Assembly: GCA_034620365.1 (NCBI GenBank)
Contig: JAQGEQ010000298.1
Coordinates: 55,045-119,044, forward strand
Reading direction: 5' to 3'
DNA length: 64,000 bases
From: Pegea sp. RAD2-039
Taxonomy: Eukaryota; Chordata; Thaliacea; Salpida; Salpidae
Positions 23,103 through 35,045 of the stretch are shown one piece after another. A program made the translations under genes and the position numbers. Under the pieces are notes generated by a model. It was not told the DNA's origin, made no database searches, and saw nothing but the letters and a program-made list of their open reading frames with translations. The stretch's first letter is position 1. Each line of letters opens with the position of its first letter.

Positions 23103-24195
23103 TAAATTAGCAGAAATAAAATACTTTTTAGAAAGAAAACTAAACATTAAAAATTAAAACTAAAATCCTCTAATAGAGAAATGTTTTGTTGGTATTTTTT
23201 GTTCCGCAAAAGTACAAGTTTTTACTAATTTTTTTTTTCAATTTATTTGTTTTATTCAATGCATGGTTTCAGAAAACAAACTATTCAGCTGTTATAGAAG
23301 ACTGTAAAAAACTGCTGAAGGATGTTGTGAAAGTCTTTAGTATAGTTAATGTAGAAAAAATAACTCTATTGAAGCATAAGTGAATAAAAGTAAATAACAT
23401 AAAATATCAAAATAAGTGAAAAAAGAAGCTGGCAGCATTATACATTACTTGTTAACAAAATTGTCTTAAAGTTATTTATTTCAAAGGATGTTAAATTTGT
23501 ATGTCTTGAAAGATTTGTGAATTTGGTGTGAAGCAACTGAACTAGTTCGGAATAAATAATTTTTTTTATAAGGATGAATCTATATTACTTTTTCAAATTA
23601 AATTAAAGTCAATATTAGTAGTAAGCAAAAATAATTTTACAATTTTTTATAAGTGTATTATTACATAAGGATTTTAAGTCAGATTTAGACTTTCTTAAAT
23701 CAGTTTATAGATTATTCAACAGTAATGTTGCTTCTAGAAAATTATTTGGGCAGAACATTGTTTGCTCATTTGACAAGGTTGAAATTTGACTTTTAATACC
23801 TGAAACACTGAATTAAACCGTGCAAAAGGCTTCTAAACTAAATAAAGGTAAATAGTTTCAGCTTTTTTATTTATTAGCTTGTTTGAATATAAACATAAAC
23901 TATTTGAAATCCTGTCTATAGAAAAAATTAATGAGATCAAACGAATAGTTCAATAATTAGTTGATAAAGTTCTTCACTGTCCAAGATGCACAGAAGACAT
24001 GTAATTAAGTACATCAGAGTTTCATTCTGATTTTAGTGTTCGTTATTCTATAATCAAGATGTAAAAAATACAAATAATATTCAATAAAAGAAAAACTTTC
24101 TAAACAATCACCTCTAGTATACTGCAAATTGCATCTTTCAAGTAAGACAAAGTACAAGTCGAAAAGAAAAATGTAAACTGCGCTTAAACACCATC
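23103..24195. other. Duplicated gene-free DNA with one possible terminal exon
   Basis: The region matches 7,750-8,780 except for an insert around 23,260-23,380. After the acceptor tggtttcag at 23,262-23,270, that insert reads open to a TGA at 23,380-23,382, including VIEDCKKLLKDVVKVF and ending LLKHK. Part of it also occurs inverted near 32,060-32,110. I do not recognise the peptide and call it only a possible exon remnant. Confidence 0.35.
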
Positions 24196-24199
24196 GCCA

Positions 24200-24365
24200 T
24201 GTGCATTCCAGAGAAAATTGTTGAATCCATAACTTTAATAGATAGATTAACATCATCAACACTACTACCTCTTTGTCTTGCTTCAAAATGAAAGTTGAGA
24301 TGTACAATAGCGCACTGTGAGCTCTTGGAGTGATTACTTATGACAGCAAAGACTGCTTCGAAAAA
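24200..24365 (+). pseudogene. RTE-like retrotransposon relic, short copy
   Basis: This is a shortened, further decayed copy of the relic at 8,781. It has the nucleotide pattern of the CFKMKVKMYNSAL segment, with extra substitutions and stops. It ends at about 24,365, where sequence equivalent to 9,706 is joined directly, so about 760 bp is missing compared with the left arm. Confidence 0.45.
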
Positions 24366-25628
24366 TAGAATTTGTGATTTGCATCCATCTGACAAATAAA
24401 AGTTAACTAAAATTTATTTTTTTTATTTATATATAACACATTTATATATAAATAAACATATATAAACATTTATATATGACAAATATGAGTTAACTAATAA
24501 CATTTACTTAACATTCCAAAAGATTATTGAAAGCATATCTCTTAAAGTTTCGTATCTAGCTATTTTTCTATGGTAATCGCAGAACGTATGAACCGTAGAT
24601 TATTTACCGCATAGGTTTCTGCGCATTGCCTGTTGTTAGTTCATTCTGTATCCTGACATTTGAGATTTTCATCGTTATTTGCCGGTGTTGTTAACAGAAA
24701 ACTTTTGTAAGTTTTTTATTTAAAGATAATTTCATAATTATATTAAGATTATTAATTTGAAGTGATTAATTTTTTTTTTACTTTTAATCTTTTAGTTTCT
24801 ATAATTATATTTGGGATTTTTATTTTAATCTAATTTTTTTTCATTAGATGATAACCATAATAATAAGTAATTTGTTAAAATTAATTTTTTATAAACTAAA
24901 TTTTGCATTTAATATTATTTATTACTAAAGTTGTTCTTAAGGAAAACTATGCATTGAAAAAATGTTATGTTTCAAAGTACAAGATTTGTTTTTAATTGTA
25001 GATATGAAAGTATCAATAATATTGTTTAATGGATACTTATTGTGATATTATTAAATTGAAAACAATTTTGTCATATATTTCTAGTTTCATTATTAATAAA
25101 AGTTTTGTAATCTGTTTTTTTCGTCTTAATTTTCTTTAGTTTAGTAATTTTAAACTTTTATACAAACTTTTTTATCGTTTGTGTAGATTTTATTTTTTAT
25201 CAAACTATTCTTTAGTATATATTTATTTGACAAAGTATATTTTTGTTAAAATTGTTCTACATTTTATTTATTTTTGTAATTGTAAAAAATAAACTTATAA
25301 TTTTTGTAACTAAAATAGAAATATTTTATTGAATCAAATGTAGTTTTTATGGATATTTATCCTATAAATTTATCATCAAAATTTAAGCTGATATTTTTGT
25401 TGAATAATTTAAGTATTGTGAATTTTATTAATTTTCAATTTTTCTAAATTAACTATTTTTAAATATATATTTTACTCTGCTATCTTATAATACTTAAATT
25501 TGTAGATTTTTTGAATTTACTTCAAATAAAATCTTATATATTATATATATTTAAATATTAAATTAAAATTGTTTGTCAAATAACTTTTTAAATACTTTTT
25601 AGGTTTACAAATTTGATACAAGTTAATA
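24366..25628. other. Upstream region of the PROPPIN gene
   Basis: The part to about 24,890 matches 9,706-10,120. An A/T-only stretch with tatata runs lies at about 24,415-24,475. From 24,900 the sequence is unique. A splice-acceptor-like ttttttag about 30 bp before the ATG at 25,629 suggests an upstream non-coding exon or a trans-splice site. Confidence 0.45.
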
Positions 25629-26633
25629 ATGTCTTTAGTTAAAGAAAGTTCTCAATTCTTGTCACAAAACAAGAAGTATGTTGCTACCTTGGAAACATTA
25701 AAAGATTTAAATAGAGTGGATATGATGATATCTCCAATGAATTTCGACAAAGTACAAATAATCAATCTCCAGTCAGTTACTGATCTATATATGAAGGAAA
25801 AATCTAATTTGAAGGATGAAGAACAGATTAAGTCTCTCACTAAATGGTGTGCTACAAAAATGCTGCTGAGTCATAGAGAAAATTCGGACATAAAAAAGTC
25901 CATGTTGATTGTAGTTGGTACAGAATCAGATGGTTATCTTGTAATGGTGAATACAAATATGGATCCTCTCAATCTTTATGATTATCTTCCATATATTAAA
26001 GTAACAGCAACTGATACTCTCATTACATTGATTACCAAAGATAATTTTAGAATGTATGAGAGATCAAAGGATGAATCCTTGAATTATCTGAGTCAAAAGC
26101 ATGATAAAAGTGGAACTATTTGCTTTCTAGAAAAACAGAAAATATTAGTGACTTATGGGTATCATTGTGACTGTGGGCATGTAGAAGTATTTGATTTAAA
26201 AAGTATGAAAATTCGTATGGTACTTGAAGCCCATAAACATAAAGTGGTGGCTATTTGTGGTGATTCAAACAGTGATATGATTGCTACTGCTTCTGAACGT
26301 GGAACTGTTATTCGAGTATTTTTTGCTTCAACAGGAAAACTCTTTCATGAGTTTAGGAGTTCTTTAGTTGGAGGAACGATTACTGCACTTGCTATTAGTT
26401 CTGATTGTGAAATAGTAGCAGCTGTTTATTCTGATGGTCTTGTTAATTTATTCAAGCTACCAAAGTTTTGCGAACAGGATGCCGAGTATCCTCTCTGCAG
26501 TATCCTCATTGTCATCTTTATCACCATCACCAAGAGCGTTCTTCATTTGATCTTCATCATCACAACCATCCACCGTACTATCAATGTGATCTTTAGTTCC
26601 ATCTTCAAAATTGCAATCATTAACATCATTTAG
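25629..26633 (+). CDS. PROPPIN (WIPI/Atg18-like) beta-propeller, truncated by a duplication junction
   Basis: A single open frame starts at the ATG at 25,629. Native sequence reaches about 26,494 (288 aa). It then runs for about 45 codons antisense through exon 4 of HZ-4 to a TAG at 26,631. The region AHKHKVVAI, ATASERGTVIRVFFASTGKL, then FHEF matches blades 5-6 of PROPPINs, which bind phosphatidylinositol 3-phosphate in autophagy. The signature FRRG/LRRG is FRSS at residues 242-245, so the basic lipid-binding pair is lost. Full-length relatives are about 340-360 aa, so the last blade or so is missing and is replaced by a hydrophobic Ile-rich tail of unrelated origin. No intron is seen. It may be a decaying copy or a retrocopy, but the native part has no stop. 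Confidence 0.75.
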   Translation: MSLVKESSQFLSQNKKYVATLETLKDLNRVDMMISPMNFDKVQIINLQSVTDLYMKEKSNLKDEEQIKSLTKWCATKMLLSHRENSDIKKSMLIVVGTESDGYLVMVNTNMDPLNLYDYLPYIKVTATDTLITLITKDNFRMYERSKDESLNYLSQKHDKSGTICFLEKQKILVTYGYHCDCGHVEVFDLKSMKIRMVLEAHKHKVVAICGDSNSDMIATASERGTVIRVFFASTGKLFHEFRSSLVGGTITALAISSDCEIVAAVYSDGLVNLFKLPKFCEQDAEYPLCSILIVIFITITKSVLHLIFIITTIHRTINVIFSSIFKIAIINII

Positions 26634-28070
26634 GTCTTCATCCTCAAGAACATTTCCATCAAAATTTTCATAATCATTACTTTTAACAACATCTTTAACT
26701 GAATCTTCATCAACAACATCATCATCAAGTAGTTCTTGGATGGCTTTAGGACATTCTGTAACAATAAGATTAACTAAAAAACCTCCAGTGGAATTTCTAT
26801 TGGTCAAGTTAAGGGTTTTAATGCTATTCCTTATCTAAACTGATCACTATTATCTAATAATAATATATTATCTATAATGTAAATGGTTTACTATTGGTCA
26901 TAAATATTTTCTTATTTGTGATTACTTATAACACTAAAAACATTATAACTTTAGTTTAGAAGTTGTACTTAGAACAGTTTTACTTTCCAACTTTCTTCTT
27001 TTAATCTCTGGTTGATTGAAACAACTTTCATATCCACCACAACCTTCGCTATATGATTTTGATCCTTTTAAAACAAATTTGTTGTTTAAATTTAAATATT
27101 TTGTTGAATATAAACTTGTATCACAATTTCTTGGTCAGGCAGTAAGGTTAACAGTCATTAGATTATTAAAAGATTAAAATTATCAAAAACCAGTTTAATA
27201 AAAGATTTATTAAACACTTCAACAATATTACTTAAAAGGTTTTTTCAGTTTATTATATTAAACTTCCAATACTAAAATAACTTAGTTATAAAATCAAACA
27301 CCAAAAACATAAACAATAAAATCATATATTATAACATCATAAGATCATTTAAAATTAAAATTTACCTTCTTCAACCAATAAACTAGAAGAATTGAAATCT
27401 ACTTTTTGTTTAGGTTGATAATAAATTTGAGTTTTTATTGGTTCTGTCTTGCAAAGCTAGGAAGCAAAAAAGAATCCCAGTAAAATTATACAATCTAGAT
27501 TATTTATTTATAAAAGACTAAAAAGAAATTCATAAAAATAATACTAAAACCATCTAACAAATTATTTTTTTATGTAGAAACAACTAACATTTTGACAATA
27601 AATATATATAAACAAAAAAAGATACTTACAAAGGTTTCAGATGAAGACACAGTGTTTAGGTCTTCTCCTTGACTTGTAGAAGCAACAGGTTCTTTAGATG
27701 GAATGTCAGAGATGTTATTATCACCATTTGAAGCCACTTTCCATAAACTATCTCCATTCTTTTGTGTTTCTTCTTCATAATATTTTATGATTTTACACTT
27801 TGCATATTGTATTTCTGAAGGACTCCAACTTATTTTATTCTGAAGCCTTTTCGTGTTAAACCAACGCTGAATCAATTTATATGAATAGCCAGATTTTTCT
27901 GATAGTTTAATTAGTTGTTCTTCTGATGGATATGGGAAAGCACAAAAATAATTCAAAAATTCCAACTCACTAGTGGGAAAAATATAATTATTTGCAGGAG
28001 TTTGATCAGCTACAGCAAAATTATTCTCTTCTAACCACAAATCAGCAGTAATAACTTGATGAATTTCCAT
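26495..28070 (-). pseudogene. Homeobox/acidic gene copy HZ-4, lacking zinc fingers
   Basis: Exons on the minus strand are 28,070-27,630, 27,456-27,366, 27,064-26,984 and 26,755-26,495 (cut). All splice sites and phases match HZ-3 and there is no internal stop in these exons. The homeodomain helix reads QRWFNTKRLQ, so position 51 is Thr here. Exon 4 is broken after EDTA at the duplication boundary and runs on into PROPPIN antisense sequence (ERILGILFAKLW) to a stop at 26,457. The linker exon and all seven fingers are missing. If transcribed, it would give a homeodomain protein with an acidic tail and no fingers. Confidence 0.8.
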
Positions 28071-29700
28071 TATTATCAATTACTAAGTCTGTTTATAAAA
28101 GAAATATTAATAAGCTTAACTCAAGTTTAATTGAAAAAGAAGTTTTTCGATATAACCTACATAAGCAATTCAAACTATTTAATTTATATTTCAGTTTATC
28201 AATGTACATCTAAATATAAAAATGCATAAAAATATCTATAAGCAAACTTCAAAATAGAATGAATTATTTTAAAATCATGCTAAAAAAACATTGAAAATAA
28301 AATTCACTGAAATAAACATTTGTTATAAAAAGCTAAAATTCTTTTTATTAATACACATCATGTACGACTGTTTTTTAATGATTAAGAAAGCAACTAAAAT
28401 AATCTGGTAACTTAACTTTTAAAATTTAACAAATAAAGTTTGGTGATATTATGTAAGATTTAAGCAAAATAATTCAGTAGAAATAGAATAAAATAAAACC
28501 TTAAAACTTTAAAAATTCAAAATAAATCTTAAAAGGAAATTTTTTATGAAATAAATTGAGAACTATACCAACGGTAAATAACGTAGCCAATTTTTCTTCT
28601 CTCTTCAATTCAACTTACATTCCTCTGTCTAAGTAGTAAAAGTTTTATTTAAGTGACGCCATTTATTGGTATATAAACTGCACTTGGAGTTTAATAAAAT
28701 TGTTCTATCAATTTAATCAGATATAAAATAACTAATATCTACAAAAAAAAACAATTTTTAGACTTAGGGATTCAATAACACCAAAGAAATTGGTGACAAA
28801 TTGAAAATAAAAAATTATACATTTGAATAAATTAAAACTGTTCGAATAGAGAGCTCTATTAAACTATAAAAGTTGCAAATAACCAAAGTTATAAAAGTGC
28901 TCAAGCCTAGCGTGGATAAAATATTAACATATGCGATAAAATATTCTACTGTTATTCGTTTTAAATATACTACAAACAACTCTGAATACACTACCAGAGG
29001 CAACAATATGTTCTTTACATAATAATTAAGTGAAAAAAACATTATGAATAAATGAAACATTTACAGAAAGTAGAAAAATGATCAGATCTGTTCCTCTTAT
29101 AGTCAAATGTATCTACTATAAACTTGAATTTGCAAATATGCATCTGTAACAACTTTCTGATGCATCAATATTTACTTCTTAATGGCTTGTGAACTTTCAC
29201 TTCAACAACCTGTGGAACAATTATTCAATAAAATCCCTAAAAATTTCTACCAAAACCAACTAAGCAAAAGTATAAAGAAACTAGTAACAAGAATAAATTC
29301 TCACAGAATCTGAGGATATAAAACATATACCCAAGTATCAGTGGAATCTAATATCAGTTGTAAAAGTTTCTCAGGGGCTGAAAAAGACACAGAAATTGAA
29401 GTCACCCGGTAATGACAAAATGTCAAACTTCTGGCTGCACCACCTACTGCTCATAATGTAAGTGCAAACCAACTGAACAAATAAGTTTTATGATAGATAG
29501 ATGATAATATCTTATCATTGATGATATCTAAGCATAAACCACAAGTGATAGTTGCATTGGCATCTTTCTTTAAGGAGTTTATAACACCTGAAACAGTTTA
29601 AGATACCTGAAACTGTGAAAAGACACCAAATACAGTAAAAAATAGCAGAAACAGTAAACAATCGTAAAAATATTTCAATACTGTTTAATCTTTAACTCTA
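28071..29700. other. 5' flank of HZ-4, duplicated non-coding DNA
   Basis: This stretch mirrors 10,276-11,908. The 5' flank of the HZ gene (28,071-28,760) is conserved in all three copies and ends with an acceptor-like site just before the ATG. Beyond that I see only the possible orphan exons noted for the left arm. Confidence 0.5.
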
Positions 29701-29704
29701 ATTA

Positions 29705-29845
29705 TCTTCATCACTGCTAGTTTTGTGAGGAAATTTTTGGAAATGAAAGAGTTTTGAAGTCTTATATAAAAAGGAAACACAAAAATAATGAGAAAAAGTT
29801 TTCCTGCAATATATGTAGTTATTCAACTGATAATCCAACCACTTT
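29705..29845 (+). pseudogene. C2H2 zinc-finger exon relic
   Basis: The plus strand reads HHC-stop-FCEEIFGNERVLKSYIKRKH and then KFSCNICSYSTDN. It is the inverted counterpart of 10,138-10,275 with the same stop, so the lesion predates the inverted duplication. Confidence 0.65.
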
Positions 29846-30735
29846 CTAAAAAAGTTTATAAAAAAATAAATTTTAACAAATTACTTATTATTATGGTTAT
29901 CATCTAATGAATAAAAATCCCAAGTATAATTGTAGAAACTAAAAGATTAAAAAAAATGAATTAATCACTTCAAATTAATAATTTTAATATCACTATGAAA
30001 GCATGTTTAAATAAAAACTTACAAAAATTTTCTGTTAACAAACTCGGCAAATAACAAAGAAAAACTCAACTTTCAGGATGCAGAATGAACTAACAGCGCC
30101 CAATGTTCAGAAACCTTTGCAGAAAATAATCTATGGTTCATACGTTCTGCGATTACCATAGAAAAATAGCTAGATAAGAAACTATAAGAGGTATGCTTTC
30201 AATAATCTTTTGGAATATTAAGTAAAGTATATTTGTCATATGGATGCAAATCACAAATTGTACAACTCTTACAGCAAACATGAAACATTGTGATTGCCGA
30301 AAAATAATGCAAAGGTTTTAAGGATCACAGCTTAACATTAATGTAGAAAACAAGGAAAAAATCAGGAACAACTGATAGATGAGTAAATGGCCATAGAAAT
30401 GATAAATACCAGCTATTATATAACATTTATAAAAGCTGTAAACAAAACAAAAGAATTTTCTAGAAAATTAAGTTTTTTTTAATAAAATAAATTTAAATAT
30501 TTGCTCTTTTTTCAACATTTAATTAAAATATCCGGAGAAGGAACAAAAAGCAAGTTTGACATTTAGTAGATCAGGTACTATACCATCGCTACCAGATGCT
30601 TCTCAACACCCATTGATGAAATGGCTTTGCTGGGTTCTTCTCTTGTTGGTCCACAATCTAGATCTTGTATGACTAGTAGTTGCTACATTTTATCCATTAT
30701 AGTGTTCATCACGGTGTTTTGCAGTGAGTAAACGA
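29846..30735. other. Gene-free duplicated DNA
   Basis: This is the mirror image of 9,301-10,137. No gene or RNA is visible. Confidence 0.5.
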
Positions 30736-31192
30736 GTTAAAAATGTTCCACACGCTTCCCTATTGGTTTCTTATTTTTGTACAAGATTTCTCTTGCGGCA
30801 GATTGCAGGGGCTGTTAGACGTTTTGTGGGTTCAATTGCACATCTAACACCAACATAAACGGATCTGGTGTCACCTATTGCTGCTACAGCTTCGATTTTT
30901 TACAGCCAAAACTCATTGACACAATTTCTTGCAGCTCTACAAATAATTTTCTAGCTTTGCGCAAAATCTCAGAATTGCTAGATTGTTTTTGGTGCTTTAC
31001 ATGCGCTTGACGCTTCTTTTCTTCGAAGCAGTCTTTGCTGTCATAAGTCTTCACTCCAAGAGCTTCCAGTGCGCTATTGTACATCTTAACCTTCATTTTG
31101 AAGCAAGACAAAGAGGTAGTAGTGTTGATGACTTTAATATATCCATTAAAGTGAAGGAATTCTACAATTTTCTCTGGAATGCACATGGCGAT
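30736..31192 (-). pseudogene. RTE-like retrotransposon relic, best-preserved copy
   Basis: The minus-strand frame 31,186-30,884 is open for 100 codons. It contains YNSALEALGVKTYDSKDCFE and KARKLFVELQEIVSMSFG. A second frame below it gives AIGDTRSVYDGVRCAIEP. This resembles the region between endonuclease and RT of RTE-type LINEs. No RT motifs remain, and the frame breaks after GCKKSKL. Confidence 0.5.
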
Positions 31193-32525
31193 ATGTCTAA
31201 GCGCGGTTTACGTCGATATTTGTTTTAGACTTGTACTTTGTCTTACTTGAAAGATGCAATTTAAAGTATACTAGAGGTGATTATTTAGAAAGTTTTTCTT
31301 TTATTGAATATTATTTGTATTTTTACATTTTTGTTTTTGAATAACGAACACTAAAATCAGAATGAAACTCTGATGTAATCATTTACATGTCTTCTGTGCA
31401 TCTTGGACATTGAAGAACTTAATTGTCTAATTATTTAACTATTTGTTCGATCTTAATAATTTTTTCTATAGACAGGATTTCAAATAATTTGTCTTTATAT
31501 TCAAACAAGCTAATAGATAAAAAAGCTGAAACTATTTACCTTTATTTAGTTTAGAAGCCTTTTGCAGGATTTAATTCAATGTTTCAGATATTAAGAGTCA
31601 AATTTCAACTTTGTCAAATGAGCAAATAATGTTTTGCCCAAATAATTTTCTATAACTAAATTACTGTTGAGTAATCTATAAACTCTTTTAAGAAAGTCTA
31701 AACAAGAAGTCTTCCAAAACAACTCTTATTCACAAGATGCTACTAATAACAAAAAATCTTTATGTAATAATATTCTTATAGAAAATTGTTAAATCAGTTT
31801 TGCTTACTACTAATATCGAATTTTAATTAATTTGAAAAAGTAATACAGATGCATCCATATAAAAAATTATTTATTCAGAACTAGTTCAGTTGCTTCACAC
31901 CAAATTCACAAATATTTCAAGATATACAAATTTAACATCGTTTGAAATAAATAACATTTAGACAATTTTGTTACCAAGTGATGTATAATGCTGCCAGTTT
32001 ATTTTTTCACTTAATTTGATATTTTTTGTTAATTACTTTTTTTTGCCTATGCTTCAATAGAGTTCTTTTTTCTACATTAACTATACTAAAGACATTTACA
32101 ACATCCTTCAAATTAAAATATTGGTATCCTTTGAAATAAATAACATTTGGACAATTTTGTTAACAAGTGATGTATAATGCTGCCAGTTTATTTTTTCACT
32201 TAATTTGATATTTTTTGTTAATTACTTTTTTTTGCTTATGCTTCAATAGATTAAAGTTTATGCTTCGATGAATAAAACAAATAAATTGAAAGAACTTTCG
32301 TTAAACCTCTAACTTTTAAGGATCAAAAATTACCAACAAAATATTTCTCTATTAGTGGATATTAGTTTTATTTTTTAATGTTCTTCTGAATTTAGTCAAA
32401 TATTTTTCAATTATAATATACAAGTTACAACAGTTAGCACTTTTACAAAGTATAAAGTTTTGATATATTTACAATTGTTAGTAAGTAACTAATGTAAGAA
32501 ATATATTGTGGAAGGTCTCGCTTGT
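31193..32525. repeat. Duplicated DNA with local 187-bp tandem repeat
   Basis: The region mirrors about 7,614-8,775. Here only, a segment with tgatgtataatgctgccag and ttgatattttttgttaattac occurs twice, at about 31,935-32,060 and 32,122-32,245, with a 187-bp period. The matching spacer carries part of the 23,260-23,380 insert. No coding sequence is seen. The polyadenylation signal of the Cys-rich gene (tttatt on this strand) is at 32,367-32,372. Confidence 0.65.
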
Positions 32526-33959
32526 TTAACAAGTATTAAAATAGTCAGATTCTCCAGGATAAACTTCGATGTATAACTTGTATAGCTTCCTCCATAATTG
32601 CTGATCTCGCTTCCAAATATTTTGTACATATGTTTCATCTAAAATCATTAATACACTTTTAGTAAACAATTGATAATAAGTAGAAACTATTTCAAAAATA
32701 ATACTCGTCAATTACCAATGTAATCATGGTCGATGCAATGACAGATTTGACATCCACTGTAGGAGATGTAACAACATTTTTCTGATGATTCACAACTGAT
32801 GCCATCATCATTATCACATTTAGGAAGTTTAAAATCACTATCTTCAGGACTAAAAAATTTGTTATATAAAATAAAAAAGTTAAAAATTTGAAAAAAAGTT
32901 TGTAAATTTACATTTTGTCTGCAAGTTCTTTTAAAAACACTTCCAACATATTAACTCTCCAACTAAAATAATCACAAGACCATGCTCGGCGACGTCCACA
33001 TTTAGATGAATCATCATAAAATCTTGAACAATTGAAGTCAACTGTTCTATCTTTACTAAGAGCTGGACATTCTTAAAAACATATTAGAATGAAATTAACT
33101 TGTCTTTAAACAATTAGATTGAAGGTAATACTTGAAGATGGTGAAGTATAAGTTGTTATTTCAGCTGTTGTTTCAACCACAGTTGTTGGTGGCTGAGTTG
33201 CTGGTAGCTGAGTTGTTGGTAGCTGAGTTGTTGGTGGCTGAATTATTGAAATATTATTACATAGATCTTCAGAACAGATGCTTTGTGAGCAAGCTGTTAT
33301 GTCTTCTGCTTCACAAAAGTACGGATCGCTGAAATCATCGTCTATCTTGACACAGTTTGCTACATAAGCTGTGTATGTTGCTGCAATTGAGATAAAAAAA
33401 TTACTTTTGATCACCAAACTTCTACTCACTAAACTAAATTCTAGAAATGAATAGTAAGTTTTTAAAACGCTTTTTAAAAAGTTATCAAACAGTAAATTTA
33501 GAATTAAAGTTTGTTTATTTTAAAATTTTTGAGACTAAATTGTTTGTTCTTACCAGAAAGAAATCTATATATTGTAAAGTAGCAAGATGTGGATTCAGGA
33601 CAGTCAGCTTCATCACTTTCAAGTAGAACTAATTTTTCTGTCTTATCTTCTATAAAACCACGATACACTACACATTTGATTCCATCTAAATTAAAGAATA
33701 TTTAGTTTGAAGTCGTTATTAAATATTCAGAATGTGTATTAATAAATGTTTAAAAGACTTCTATTATCAGTATTATTATACTATTTGTGAGAATATATTT
33801 TAGTAAGAGGTTCTCTTTTCAAGCATACTACTTTGTGTTTATTGTAAAGAAGAAACAAATTTTCAAATATTATTAATAATAAATTATTCGAATATTTTCA
33901 CCTGCAGTATTCACAGCATAAATCAAAACTGTTACCAAAGCTAATACTATAGACTTCAT
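32526..33959 (-). CDS. Secreted Ly-6-like/Cys-rich protein, intact copy
   Basis: Exons on the minus strand are 33,959-33,902, 33,685-33,554, 33,380-33,132, 33,071-32,912, 32,849-32,716 and 32,638-32,526. They total 846 bp, 281 aa, with all junctions GT-AG and in phase. The protein starts with a hydrophobic signal peptide (MKSIVLALVTVLIYAV). Residues about 20-100 form an eight-Cys domain ending CSEDLCNN, the hallmark of Ly-6/uPAR three-finger folds. A short Thr/Pro/Gln linker with four PTTQ-type units follows. The C-terminal half is a second Cys-rich domain (KCPALSKD, KCGRRRAWSC, EKCCYISYSGCQICHC) that I do not recognise. No transmembrane segment or clear GPI signal is visible, so it is probably secreted. 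The function is unknown. Confidence 0.85.
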
Positions 33960-34960
33960 TTCTGTTAAATCCTGCAAAATCTTTTAAATGTTTAAGTTGA
34001 AGTCTTTCAAAATAAAGTTTAAAATCAAGTCCCACCAATAAGACTATCTAAAATCAAAAGAAATTGAAGTACTTTTAGCTACTTTCTTTTTACAACAATG
34101 ATTAGACTATGCTTACTTTTAATAGTGAAATTATTTTTTTGCTTTTTTATTATTCTGCTTTGTAATATTAAAAAAAAGAGTTTTTTAATAAAGGTAAAAT
34201 AGAACAAAAAATAGAATTTCTTTTGTTAGATCTTATTTCATGTAAGATCATAAAAACGTTTTTAATGGTTATGATCAATCTTACAAAGACTATTAAATAC
34301 TCCTGGAAGTTTCATGCTTCAAATATTTTAAGTAAATAAATATTCCATTCTACACTTTTTTGCTTTCCCAATAAACACAATTTCTTTATAGTTATCTTAA
34401 ATATAAGAAAGTGTTGAATTTTCATTGTTAAAATGTTATTCTGAATTCTACAAACGAAATTCTATATTTGAATTTTGCTTTTATCAAGCATGTAAAGAAT
34501 ATATTAAATTGTATATCTTAGTCTGGGAAGAAATGAAACTTTAATCATTATGAAAAGGATGAGGAACAAAAACTTCAATTGCAACCAGAATTTTGCGATG
34601 AATAACTATGATGCAAAATTTCACTATTTATTCAAAAATGTTGATTATTTATTAATAATTATTCAATCAATTAATTTTAATTAGTTTTTTATATATTGAT
34701 ACCAAAAATCACTTTATAAAAAAAGAGATTAACACGAGTAGCATTGCTTGTAGGCTTTTTAACATCAATCAATAAGTAACCTTAGAAGTCTGATATCTCT
34801 TTACTAAATTGAACTATTTTAACAATCGATTTTGTGCACGAATGATTCCTATTCATCTGTGAAAGTTTAACAAATGCTATTAATATCAAACTTCGGATAA
34901 AAAACGTTAAAAAGAGTTTATACAATCTGTTTTAAATTATATTTATAATAATATTAAAAA
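33960..34960. other. Upstream region of the intact Cys-rich gene
   Basis: This AT-rich non-coding DNA mirrors about 3,410-4,421. No promoter element is distinct against the AT-rich background. Confidence 0.4.
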
Positions 34961-34967
34961 AAGGAAA

Positions 34968-35045
34968 AATCACAGTTTAGAAATGGCAATGTTGGTAATA
35001 TTATAACAGTTCAACTTCTGCTTGAACAACGCGAGTGATTCTGAC
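34968..35045 (-). mobile_element. LINE 3' end relic, mirrored copy
   Basis: The minus strand encodes the same C-terminal peptide as 3,331-3,408 (FKQKLNCYNITNIAISKL, then a stop). It is the inverted-duplication counterpart of that fragment and of the 3' end of the LINE at 62.3 kb. Confidence 0.7.

Noticed and set aside
28815-29060. Hydrophobic 81-codon ORF on the minus strand
   Set aside because: The matching left-arm sequence is interrupted and no domain is evident; probably chance in T-rich DNA.
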